A DNA stretch of 5,889 nucleotides, taken from assembly GCA_027077185.1 (NCBI GenBank), contig JALTGJ010000490.1, positions 1-5,889 on the forward strand, read 5' to 3'. Positions within the stretch are counted from its first letter, which is position 1; each line of letters starts with the position of its first letter. The DNA is from Spirochaetales bacterium. Lineage in GTDB: Bacteria > Spirochaetota > Spirochaetia > B11-G9. A model generated the notes under the pieces. The model had not been told where the DNA came from. It did not search any database and worked only from the letters and a program-made list of their open reading frames with translations. A program made the translations under genes and the position numbers. Below are positions 1-5,889 of this stretch, piece by piece.

Positions 1-1370
1 TTATACCGCATTTTCTGTATTGTAAGATAAGATTCAACATGGGATATTTCATCTGTAAGTGGAATAAATTCTCTACCTTTACTAATACTTATCCGAAATA
101 GTTTGGATAAAGCTGAAGTCATAAGTACAACTTCTTTTGTTTGTTTCATTTCACCCATCCAGATAATAGAGTCCAGAGTATTATAGAGAAAATGTGGATT
201 AATTTGAGCCTGGAGTGCCTTGAGATCACTTTTACGTTTCAGCTCCTGTTCTTTAATGTTTTCATCCATTAATTTTCGGATATGACCAACCATCAAATCA
301 TATTCCCTTGCCAGCTCACGTATTTCATCAGTCGCTTTAATTGCCCCCACCAGACGGAATTCACCAGTATCTACACTTTTCATAATTTCCTGTAATTTCC
401 TAACAGGTTTTGTAATACCTGACGAAATTCTATTTGTAGCAAATCCTACAATTAGAAATAGAACCAGAGCAATAATAGCATAAGAAATTTGTACAAATCT
501 CCAATCTGTTATTATATCACTGTCATAAGTAACACTAACAATATGCCATCCTGTAATAGCAGAGGTTTCTATCATAAAGTATTTACCGTCTTCATGATAA
601 TATTTCTGGTCAGAGTTTTGCAATAATGAATAAATAGAATTAATAGGTTCATTTCTTAGATTACTGTAAATTAACTGCTGAGTAGGATGAAAAATATAAT
701 TACGATCTGAATCGATTATAAAATTATAACCCTTTCTACCGACGGACAGGGATTGGCACAAGTCTTTAATTTGATTAAATTTTAAATCGACAAGCAGCAC
801 CCCAATAGGTTTACTTTTATCAGCTGAAGATATTTCTTTACTTAAGGAAACAACCCAGGAATACCTGTTTTGCACAATATTCTGAACATAGGAAGATGAT
901 ACAACAGTTTTGCCATTCGATTTAAGTGCATCGTTATACCAATCTTTTTTTGCAATATCAGTCCATGGATTAAGTAAAGAAGATGGATCTCCTGTAATAA
1001 CAGTTCCACTGTTACCTACAATAATTATATCAGAGATATCATTCCTTGCATGAATATAGTTACCAAGTCTTTGCTGTATAGAATTATATTCATTTTGATC
1101 TTTTAAATTTGTAAGCTGAAGATATTCAATTATTTGAGGATCATCCTGTACTGCATGTGCAATCTGTTCCATACCAAGAATATAGGAATCAATCTGTTTT
1201 ACAAGTTGTCCTAATAAAATCCGATTATTTTCCAAAGTAGAATTTCTAACCGTACTCATTGTAAATCGAAAAGAAACAAGCTGCATAATAAAAACAGCAG
1301 CAAATATCATTAATGTAAATATCATATAAATTCTTGATTCTAAAGTACCAAATTTTAGAGTTTTTCTCAT
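1..1370 (-). CDS. YesM-type sensor histidine kinase, 3' end cut by the window edge
   Basis: Membrane sensor kinase that would phosphorylate the response regulator encoded just upstream. I translated it by hand; 456 residues are visible. The order is: a short cytoplasmic start, membrane segment 1 (about 14-34), an extracytoplasmic region of about 250 residues, membrane segment 2 (about 292-311), a HAMP linker (about 312-365, with ITKPVRKLQEIM), then the His_kinase-family phosphoacceptor motif LQAQINPHFLYNTLDSI with the likely phosphorylated His at 393. The outer region carries GYNFIIDSDRNYIFHP near 214-229, which resembles dCache ligand-binding domains. The reading frame is still open at base 1, after IQKMRY, so the ATP-binding domain (roughly 130-150 residues) lies outside. 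The start ATG overlaps the regulator's stop by 4 bases and has a strong Shine-Dalgarno AAGGAG (1380-1385), 9 bases upstream. The ligand cannot be read from the sequence. Family assignment is firm; dCache is likely. Confidence 0.93.
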   Translation of the reverse strand, partial: MRKTLKFGTLESRIYMIFTLMIFAAVFIMQLVSFRFTMSTVRNSTLENNRILLGQLVKQIDSYILGMEQIAHAVQDDPQIIEYLQLTNLKDQNEYNSIQQRLGNYIHARNDISDIIIVGNSGTVITGDPSSLLNPWTDIAKKDWYNDALKSNGKTVVSSSYVQNIVQNRYSWVVSLSKEISSADKSKPIGVLLVDLKFNQIKDLCQSLSVGRKGYNFIIDSDRNYIFHPTQQLIYSNLRNEPINSIYSLLQNSDQKYYHEDGKYFMIETSAITGWHIVSVTYDSDIITDWRFVQISYAIIALVLFLIVGFATNRISSGITKPVRKLQEIMKSVDTGEFRLVGAIKATDEIRELAREYDLMVGHIRKLMDENIKEQELKRKSDLKALQAQINPHFLYNTLDSIIWMGEMKQTKEVVLMTSALSKLFRISISKGREFIPLTDEISHVESYLTIQKMRY

Positions 1371-2932
1371 TCTTCAAAACTCCTTCTAAACTCCATTGGC
1401 GTCATTGCTGTTATTTTTTTGAATAAAATAGAAAAATACCTTGGATCAGTAAAACCTGTTTCTTCAGCAATTTCATAACTTTTCAAATCGCTTGTTTTAA
1501 GAAGTCTCTTTGCTTCATCAATCCTGCACATAGTAAGATATTCAGTAAAAGTTTTACCTGTTCCCTCCTTAAATATCAAGCTAAACTGGCTTACAGAAAG
1601 AAAAACTTCGTTACAGATGTCCTGGAGAGAAAACTGACTGTCACCTTTTTTACTTTCAATTATTTTTTTTGCTTTTTCAATTCTTGACTTTACAGCAATA
1701 TTTCGCTGTTGCTGAATTCTGTTTTCTATAAGATCTAATAAATCTAAAAAAAATATTTTTGCCTGTTCCATAGATTTAAGATTTCCGGGTTGATACAGGG
1801 AGGTATCATCACTGTCAATATACAATTCCATCTCCTGAACAAAATTTACAAAACTAAGATGTAATCTTGTAAAATAAAACGTAGCCTCAAGTGCTGTTAG
1901 AAGATGGGTCTCAAGATAAGCAAACACCTCCAATAAAGCCCCATTTGTTAATGTTCTACTTCCTGATTTTAATTGTTCAATTAACTTTGATGTTAGATCA
2001 GAAAACCTCTCAGGTGCAATTCTTTTCCTGTTTCTGACGTCTTCTATTGATAAAATTTGGGACAAACCAAGAACTCTGGAGTAATCGACTGCATTACAGG
2101 CTCCGCGATAAGATTCAGGAAGCAGAGTAAGATTATCTACAATTTCACCACATCCAGTGGATATCTGATCCTTCAATAGCTTTGAAGAATACATGTATAT
2201 TCTTTTTGCGAGGGTCTCGGATCTTTGCTTAAGTTCGTCTTTTTTATCACCCTGCAAAAGAATTACAAGATCTTCAGTTCTATTCGACAGGAGTTCCTCA
2301 TCTTCGTTTAAAACTGTCTTAATAAACTCAGAAAGTGTTATCCGGTCAATTTCATTCCAATTTCCTGGAATAGAAATTACACTAATCTGATAAAATAATT
2401 TGAGATCAAGCCATTGGAAATAACCTTTTCGTCTTTCTATACTTTTAATATCAAGTTTTCCGGAAACCATTCTATACAAAAACCTTTCCTTTAAAAGAGG
2501 AAAACTCATCGCAAGCTTCTCTTCCATATGTGCAAATTGCTTCTTTCTCTCTCTTAAAAAATCCAGTTCTCCAATAATACTCTTTAATACTGATGAAAGT
2601 TCATCGGCGGTAATTGGTTTTAACAAAAACTCTCTTACCTTTGATTTAATTGCTTCCTGGGCATATTCAAACTCATCATAACCACTTAATAACAAAACCA
2701 TTACTTCAGGATATTTTTCTTCAATATTCCTGCTTAGTGTAAGTCCATCCATTCGGGGCATGTTAATATCTGAAATTACAACATCAACAGGATTATCCTT
2801 CATATATTCCAGTGCCTGTATACCGTGCTCAAAAAGCCCGGTTAATTTGAAACCATTCTGCCCCCAGGGAATGCATGTAGAAATTCCATCTCTGACAATT
2901 GCTTCGTCATCAACAAATATTAACTTGTACAT
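1367..2932 (-). CDS. YesN-type response regulator with AraC-family DNA-binding domain
   Basis: Cytoplasmic transcription regulator, 521 residues. Residues 1-120 form a receiver domain: acidic pair D8/D9, phosphoacceptor D55 in VVISDINMPRMDG, switch S83 in LLLSGYDEFEYA, and K105 in LLKPIT. Residues about 130-410 form a long linker with no motif I can name, as is usual for YesN proteins. The C-terminal 100 residues are an AraC/XylS double helix-turn-helix: first unit about 435-456 (SLQDICNEVFLSVSQFSLIF), second about 483-506 (YEIAEETGFTDPRYFSILFKK), ending in the typical TPMEFRR. The start is supported by AGGGA (2940-2944), 7 bases upstream. It is the first gene of the operon, and its TGA overlaps the kinase ATG, so the two are translationally coupled and form a cognate pair. 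Such regulators commonly control sugar uptake or use; the divergent fructokinase operon is the obvious candidate target (inference). Confidence 0.95.
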   Translation of the reverse strand: MYKLIFVDDEAIVRDGISTCIPWGQNGFKLTGLFEHGIQALEYMKDNPVDVVISDINMPRMDGLTLSRNIEEKYPEVMVLLLSGYDEFEYAQEAIKSKVREFLLKPITADELSSVLKSIIGELDFLRERKKQFAHMEEKLAMSFPLLKERFLYRMVSGKLDIKSIERRKGYFQWLDLKLFYQISVISIPGNWNEIDRITLSEFIKTVLNEDEELLSNRTEDLVILLQGDKKDELKQRSETLAKRIYMYSSKLLKDQISTGCGEIVDNLTLLPESYRGACNAVDYSRVLGLSQILSIEDVRNRKRIAPERFSDLTSKLIEQLKSGSRTLTNGALLEVFAYLETHLLTALEATFYFTRLHLSFVNFVQEMELYIDSDDTSLYQPGNLKSMEQAKIFFLDLLDLIENRIQQQRNIAVKSRIEKAKKIIESKKGDSQFSLQDICNEVFLSVSQFSLIFKEGTGKTFTEYLTMCRIDEAKRLLKTSDLKSYEIAEETGFTDPRYFSILFKKITAMTPMEFRRSFEE

Positions 2933-2964
2933 TTGCTATTCCCTGTATTGATTTTATATAATGC

Positions 2965-2989
2965 ATTCTTCTATTATACATAGAAGAAT
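2965..2989. promoter_or_regulatory. Perfect 10-bp inverted repeat, operator candidate
   Basis: ATTCTTCTAT (2965-2974) and ATAGAAGAAT (2980-2989) are exact reverse complements around a 5-base centre (TATAC). The repeat covers the -10 box and predicted start point of the two-component promoter, which is where a dimeric repressor would block initiation. AraC-type regulators more often bind direct repeats, so the protein may be another one. As RNA the repeat would form only an AT-rich hairpin without a following T-run, so a terminator is less likely. Confidence 0.5.
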
Positions 2990-3000
2990 AATTGTGTAAA
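2973..3000 (-). promoter_or_regulatory. Sigma-70-type promoter of the two-component operon
   Basis: Read on the minus strand, TTTACA (2995-3000, five of six consensus bases) and a perfect TATAAT (2973-2978) are separated by 16 bases. Transcription would start near 2966 and give a leader of about 34 bases with AGGGA before the regulator's ATG. This is the best promoter match I found. The -10 box sits inside the inverted repeat listed next, so the promoter is probably controlled there. Confidence 0.7.
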
Positions 3001-3013
3001 ACATAATCGGGGA

Positions 3014-3122
3014 TTTTGCGATGTCTATTCAATTGGCCTGTTTTTGGCTTTTTCCGCCAGCTCTACTACACTGTGTTAGAGAAGAGCTAGTATTGAAAAC
3101 CAAAATGAGACACAGCGCAAAA
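3014..3122. repeat. Imperfect nested palindrome of about 110 bp in the divergent region
   Basis: Four pairs of complementary arms nest in the right order around a centre at about 3072: TTTTGCG (3014-3020) with CGCAAAA (3116-3122), TGTCT (3022-3026) with AGACA (3108-3112), TTTTGG (3042-3047) with CCAAAA (3100-3105), and AGCTCT (3059-3064) with AGAGCT (3083-3088). ACAC and GTGT flank the central T3072. The left half carries extra unpaired bases relative to the right half. The arrangement is visible directly; the identity is unknown. It could be a structured 5' leader of the fructokinase mRNA, a miniature inverted-repeat element, or a decayed mobile end. I see no clear target-site duplication. 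Confidence 0.5.
3033..3072 (+). promoter_or_regulatory. Candidate promoter elements for the fructokinase operon
   Basis: Two overlapping weak possibilities. First, a sigma-54-like element: TTGGCCTG, then TTTT, then TGGCT (3033-3049). The GG and GC dinucleotides have the required -24/-12 spacing, but there are mismatches at the CA of TGGCAC and one in TTGC. Second, a sigma-70-like pair: TTGGCT (3044-3049), a 17-base spacer and TACACT (3067-3072), each four of six consensus bases. Both give a 5' leader of roughly 80-100 bases that contains the right half of the palindrome. Neither is strong, and an activator-dependent promoter would fit. Confidence 0.25.
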
Positions 3123-3160
3123 AGCTCTAATCTTTTTTCTAAATATAAGGCAGGTTATTT

Positions 3161-4099
3161 ATGATTGTCAGTCTGGGTGAAGCATTAATAGATTTTATTA
3201 GTCAGAAAGATTTAAATTTCAAAGGTTTCCCTGGAGGTTCTCCCATGAACACATCAGTTGCTATTTCACGTCTGGGCGTTCCATGTCAATTTTTAGGAAG
3301 AATAAGCAATGATTTGTTCGGGAAACAGTTGATTACTCATTTAAAATCAAATTCAGTTGGTACTGATATGATTATTCGAACAGATGACAGTACAACTCTT
3401 TCATTTATTCAAAAGCAAGAGGACGGTCAGGCACAATATGGTTTCTTTGCAAATGGTACAGCAGACAGAAATTTGCCAAAAGAGGAATTAAATAAAATCA
3501 ATTTACCTTTAAATGCTAAGATCATTCATTTTGGATCTATTTCTCTTTCCATGGAACCCTGCGGATCTGCCATAACTGAGTTTCTACTTAATATTCCTCG
3601 AAATATAATGCTGTCATTTGATCCTAATATTAGGCCCTCACTTGTTCCGGATCGAGACCAATATATAGAGCGTTTTAAAAAGCTTTGCAAAATATCATCC
3701 ATACTTAAACTTAGTGATGAAGATCTGCTTTGGTTGTACCCTGAACTTGAAACAGATAAGGCTACAAGTCTTATTCTTGAACTTGGTATTTCGCTTATCG
3801 CTCTTACAACTGGTAAAACAGGAGCCTTGCTAATTAATAAAAACAACAGAGTTACTTCTCCTTTATTTGATCTGCCCGTTGCAGATACTATAGGAGCAGG
3901 AGATACTTTCCACGGTGCAATGCTTTCCTATCTTTACAAGCAGAACTGGCTGGATAGAAATACTTTAAATGCTCTTTCCAAAGAGCAACTTACAACTATT
4001 GGAAATTATGCAAATAAAGCTGCAGGAATAAATTGCAGCAGATCAGGAGCTAATCCTCCAACTAAAATGGAGATGGAAAAGGAATGGAAAATTAAATAG
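3161..4099 (+). CDS. Fructokinase, PfkB/ribokinase family
   Basis: Cytoplasmic ATP-dependent sugar kinase of 312 residues, the usual length for the family; best match by motif is fructokinase (D-fructose to fructose 6-phosphate). The N-terminus has GEALIDF with substrate-contact D11, then GGSPMNTSVAISRLG (25-39), the first PfkB signature. The C-terminal signature is DTIGAGDTFHGA (242-253) with catalytic base D248 and the anion-hole GAG. The tail SGANPPTKMEME is also typical of fructokinases. The start is supported by AAGGCAGG just upstream, with its AGG (3152-3154) 6 bases before ATG. It is divergent from the two-component operon and shares one base with the next gene, so the two form an operon. 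Related PfkB kinases acting on other sugars or deoxy-gluconate look similar, so the exact substrate is less sure than the family. Confidence 0.92.
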   Translation: MIVSLGEALIDFISQKDLNFKGFPGGSPMNTSVAISRLGVPCQFLGRISNDLFGKQLITHLKSNSVGTDMIIRTDDSTTLSFIQKQEDGQAQYGFFANGTADRNLPKEELNKINLPLNAKIIHFGSISLSMEPCGSAITEFLLNIPRNIMLSFDPNIRPSLVPDRDQYIERFKKLCKISSILKLSDEDLLWLYPELETDKATSLILELGISLIALTTGKTGALLINKNNRVTSPLFDLPVADTIGAGDTFHGAMLSYLYKQNWLDRNTLNALSKEQLTTIGNYANKAAGINCSRSGANPPTKMEMEKEWKIK

Positions 4100-5040
4100 T
4101 GGAAATTTCACTTGTAATATCTAAATTGATCCCTGTTATTCTTATTATTTCAATTGGATGGTTTTTAAAACGAATAAAACTAATAGAAGAAGAAGGGAAC
4201 ATCTTCTTAAAAAAAATAATTGTTAATGTTGGACTTCCTGCAGTAATGTTTATATCATTCCTGCGGATGTCAATTACATCATCACTTATTTTAATTATTC
4301 CCGGTATATTTATTTTAAATGTATTACTACTTTTTGCAGGAAATCTTTTTTCCAGATTGATTGGTGGAAAGTATTCACCCTTTCTTTTTACAGGCTTTGA
4401 ATATGGGATGTTTGCAATTGCAGTCTTTACAGCTGCATATGGAACTTCAGCTGCATCATACATTGCTGTTATAGACCTTGGACATGAACTGTTTATCTGG
4501 TTTATATTTGTAACAATACTGCTTTCTGTCTCCGGGAAAAAACAAAGTACTGTTCAAACAATCCAATCTTTTATTCGATCCCCAATCATTATAGGAATTT
4601 TACTTGGGATAACTGGAAATATTATCCATCTTGAAGAACTTATTAACAGTGAACCTGTAACTATGGGAATAATAAAAACAATAGAGATGTTAATGTCTCT
4701 AACTGCCCCATTGATACTTATTTCAATTGGAGCAGGACTTTCTTTAACCAGGAAAGGCTTAAATTTCGCTATAAAGGTTACTGCTATAAGGCTTCCAATA
4801 GTCCTCATATTAAGTTTTACTATTGGCAAATTCGTTTTGAAAAATTTATTCGGATTGCCATTTGGATATGAAGCAGCTTTGTTTACTCTATTTATTGCAC
4901 CTCCCCCATTTATAATTCCAATATTTATGGGAAAAGAGGATACGGATGAAAGGGGTGTAATAAATACAACTCTGACATTTTATACAATCGTGTCACTTAT
5001 ACTCTTTGTAATCTATTTTTCGTTTAATCCGGTTTTGTAA
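4099..5040 (+). CDS. AEC-family (auxin efflux carrier-like) membrane transporter
   Basis: Integral membrane carrier, 313 residues, Mem_trans family. About ten hydrophobic segments are visible (about 6-23, 36-53, 62-82, 95-113, 120-143, 162-180, 190-216, 225-248, 253-275 and 290-310), in the 5+5 arrangement known for the family. Characteristic stretches are FLKKIIVNVGLPAVMF near 36-51 and the proline-rich IAPPPFIIPIFMG near 270-282. Bacterial AEC members move organic acids or other small anions; the substrate here cannot be read. The start is GTG: its G is the last base of the kinase's TAG stop (TAGTG). A purine-rich AAAGGAA lies about 15 bases upstream, too far for a normal Shine-Dalgarno, so translation probably depends on reinitiation after the kinase. 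Pairing with a sugar kinase suggests export of a product or uptake of the kinase's substrate (inference). Confidence 0.88.
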   Translation: MEISLVISKLIPVILIISIGWFLKRIKLIEEEGNIFLKKIIVNVGLPAVMFISFLRMSITSSLILIIPGIFILNVLLLFAGNLFSRLIGGKYSPFLFTGFEYGMFAIAVFTAAYGTSAASYIAVIDLGHELFIWFIFVTILLSVSGKKQSTVQTIQSFIRSPIIIGILLGITGNIIHLEELINSEPVTMGIIKTIEMLMSLTAPLILISIGAGLSLTRKGLNFAIKVTAIRLPIVLILSFTIGKFVLKNLFGLPFGYEAALFTLFIAPPPFIIPIFMGKEDTDERGVINTTLTFYTIVSLILFVIYFSFNPVL

Positions 5041-5074
5041 ATTTTATATCCTGGCCTATTCACGATTAAATTAG

Positions 5075-5080
5075 TATACT
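5075..5080 (+). promoter_or_regulatory. -10 box placed for a leaderless YHS-protein mRNA
   Basis: TATACT (five of six consensus bases) ends 7 bases before the A of the YHS gene's ATG, so that A would be the +1 nucleotide. No Shine-Dalgarno is visible between the preceding gene and this start. No good -35 hexamer is seen at the expected distance (about 5052-5057 reads TGGCCT). Confidence 0.4.
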
Positions 5081-5086
5081 TTATGC

Positions 5087-5527
5087 ATGAAAAAGATATT
5101 AATCATTTTAGCATTCATAGGAATAACCGGGATCTGCGTTTTTGCAGGAGAGATAAGTACAGGTCGGTTTAGCAATACTGCAATAGGCGGATATGATCCT
5201 GTGGCATATCATCTGCAGGGGAAGCCGGTAAAAGGAAGTTCTAAATTAAGCTTTACATGGAAAGATGCAGAGTGGAGGTTTGTATCACAGGAAAACCTTA
5301 ACCTTTTTGAATCGAATCCCGAAGCTTATGCCCCAATATTCGGAGGCTTTTGTGCAAATGCAATGTCGGAGGGCAAAAAGGTCCGGGGTAATCCAAAAAT
5401 ATGGCGTATTTATAAAGATAAACTTTACCTGTTTTATTCAAAAAAAGGCAGGGAAAGCTGGGACGCCGATACAGATAATAAAATAGAACTGGCAATTGAA
5501 TACTGGAAAGAGCTTCAGTATAAATAA
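5087..5527 (+). CDS. Exported YHS-domain protein
   Basis: Small secreted protein of 146 residues. Residues 1-20 are a signal peptide: KK, a hydrophobic core (ILIILAFIGITGICVFA) and a likely type I cleavage after VFA20. The mature part is a YHS domain: AIGGYDPVAYH (32-42), SFTWKDAEWRFVSQENLNLFESNP, then YAPIFGGFCANAMSEGK (81-97) with a conserved Cys89, followed by a Trp/Tyr-rich end. Stand-alone exported YHS proteins are common in diderm bacteria; YHS domains are associated with metal binding or metal handling, but the biochemical role of this form is not established. Cys17 preceded by TGI does not make a good lipobox. An out-of-frame ATG lies at 5083; the chosen ATG at 5087 reads straight into the signal peptide. 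It lies 46 bases after the transporter gene and has its own possible promoter. Confidence 0.9.
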   Translation: MKKILIILAFIGITGICVFAGEISTGRFSNTAIGGYDPVAYHLQGKPVKGSSKLSFTWKDAEWRFVSQENLNLFESNPEAYAPIFGGFCANAMSEGKKVRGNPKIWRIYKDKLYLFYSKKGRESWDADTDNKIELAIEYWKELQYK

Positions 5528-5532
5528 ATTTT

Positions 5533-5889
5533 CTATTTTCTCAGTCGCCTAAAAAACCTCCTGATTAGGCCTATTTTGCCCCAGCCAAGTACATATAAAA
5601 GTCCAAGTATCAAAACTATTGGAATACCAAATATAAAAAGATATATTACTGTGAATAAAAGATAATACAGAAAAGAAAGTACTTTATAACCCAGGGTAGA
5701 AAAAGCCTTATAAAAAGACGGTATTTTATTTGAAACAATTTCACCTGCAGGGGGAGTTAGTGAAAAACTAACAGTAGAGTAATCAATATCTCTGTTAAGC
5801 CCTCTAAAGGACCCTTCAAGCTGTTCTATTTCTGTTGTCACATCATTCAACTGACGTTCAACTGACATTATATCTTCAATTGTATCCGC
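5533..5889 (-). CDS. DUF4349-like membrane protein, 5' part cut by the window edge
   Basis: C-terminal 118 residues of a longer protein. The frame stays open to base 5889 (ADTIEDI precedes the first visible Met at 5866-5868), so that Met is unlikely to be the real start. The first part reads like the end of a DUF4349 domain: IEDIMSVERQLNDVTTEIEQLEG, a predicted coiled or helical stretch, then GLNRDIDYSTVSFSL. Next comes a strongly hydrophobic stretch of about 32 residues (KVLSFLYYLLF to LLYVLGW), enough for one long or two tight membrane passes, and a very basic cytoplasmic tail (RRFFRRLRK). Full-length relatives usually start with a signal or lipoprotein sequence, which would lie beyond the right edge. 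The function of the family is not well established. The gene converges on the YHS gene, with only 5 bases between the stop codons. Confidence 0.75.
   Translation of the reverse strand, partial: ADTIEDIMSVERQLNDVTTEIEQLEGSFRGLNRDIDYSTVSFSLTPPAGEIVSNKIPSFYKAFSTLGYKVLSFLYYLLFTVIYLFIFGIPIVLILGLLYVLGWGKIGLIRRFFRRLRK

Noticed and set aside
3014..3160. Integron attC site as an explanation for the imperfect palindrome
   Set aside because: Size and bulged palindromy fit, but I find no paired RYYYAAC and GTTRRRY core boxes at its ends (GTTAGAG at 3075-3081 is central and ends in G), and the flanking genes are divergent rather than arranged as cassettes.
3526..3846. Open frame of 106 codons on the minus strand inside the fructokinase gene
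   Set aside because: It is serine-rich low-information translation opposite a conserved kinase, with no family resemblance.
4092..4463. Open frame of 123 codons on the minus strand inside the transporter gene
   Set aside because: It is antisense to a well-supported membrane carrier, has no recognisable domain and no Shine-Dalgarno; it is a by-product of the real gene's base composition.
5087..5146. Lipoprotein signal on the YHS protein at Cys17
   Set aside because: The residues before Cys17 are TGI; isoleucine at -1 does not fit a lipobox, while VFA at 18-20 fits ordinary signal peptidase cleavage.
5265..5486. Plus-strand open frame overlapping the YHS gene
   Set aside because: The YHS frame shows the conserved domain and signal peptide across the same bases; the alternative frame shows nothing recognisable.
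5866..5889. Met at 5866-5868 as the true start of the minus-strand gene
   Set aside because: The frame continues open to the window edge and the preceding residues ADTIEDI fit the DUF4349-like helix, so the start lies outside the window.

Overview
The window is AT-rich, compactly packed bacterial DNA with five protein-coding genes, two of them cut by the window edges, and one informative intergenic region. I see no RNA gene, insertion sequence, CRISPR array or tRNA. The mix points to an AT-rich, probably diderm bacterium, with a spirochaete my first guess: a YesM/YesN-type two-component pair, a PfkB fructokinase, an AEC-family carrier, an exported YHS protein and a DUF4349-like membrane protein. 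Shine-Dalgarno sites are mostly weak, which fits a spirochaete better than a typical Firmicute. This assignment is inference from gene content and style, not a database match.

Left part (1-2932, minus strand): a two-component operon read right to left. The promoter-proximal gene encodes a 521-residue response regulator with an AraC-type DNA-binding end. Its stop overlaps the start of a YesM-type sensor histidine kinase by 4 bases (ATGA). The kinase runs off the left edge before its ATP-binding domain. A good sigma-70-type promoter lies upstream, and its -10 box sits inside a perfect 10-bp inverted repeat.

Middle (2933-3160): a 228-bp divergent control region. Besides the promoter and operator-like repeat it holds an imperfect palindrome of about 110 bp made of several correctly nested complementary arms, a sigma-54-like -24/-12 match and a third copy of one palindrome arm beside a T-run. 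This is the least explained part of the window.

Right part (3161-5040, plus strand): a fructokinase gene and an AEC-family carrier gene share one base (TAGTG) and are almost certainly translationally coupled. Then come an exported YHS-domain protein (5087-5527), which has no visible Shine-Dalgarno but a -10 box placed as for a leaderless mRNA, and, convergent and only 5 bp away, the 3' end of a DUF4349-like membrane protein gene that runs off the right edge.

Working model (inference): the kinase senses an extracellular small molecule through its large extracytoplasmic domain, phosphorylates the regulator, and the regulator acts on the shared divergent region to control the sugar kinase/carrier operon and perhaps itself. 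The YHS and DUF4349-like genes look like an unrelated neighbouring unit.
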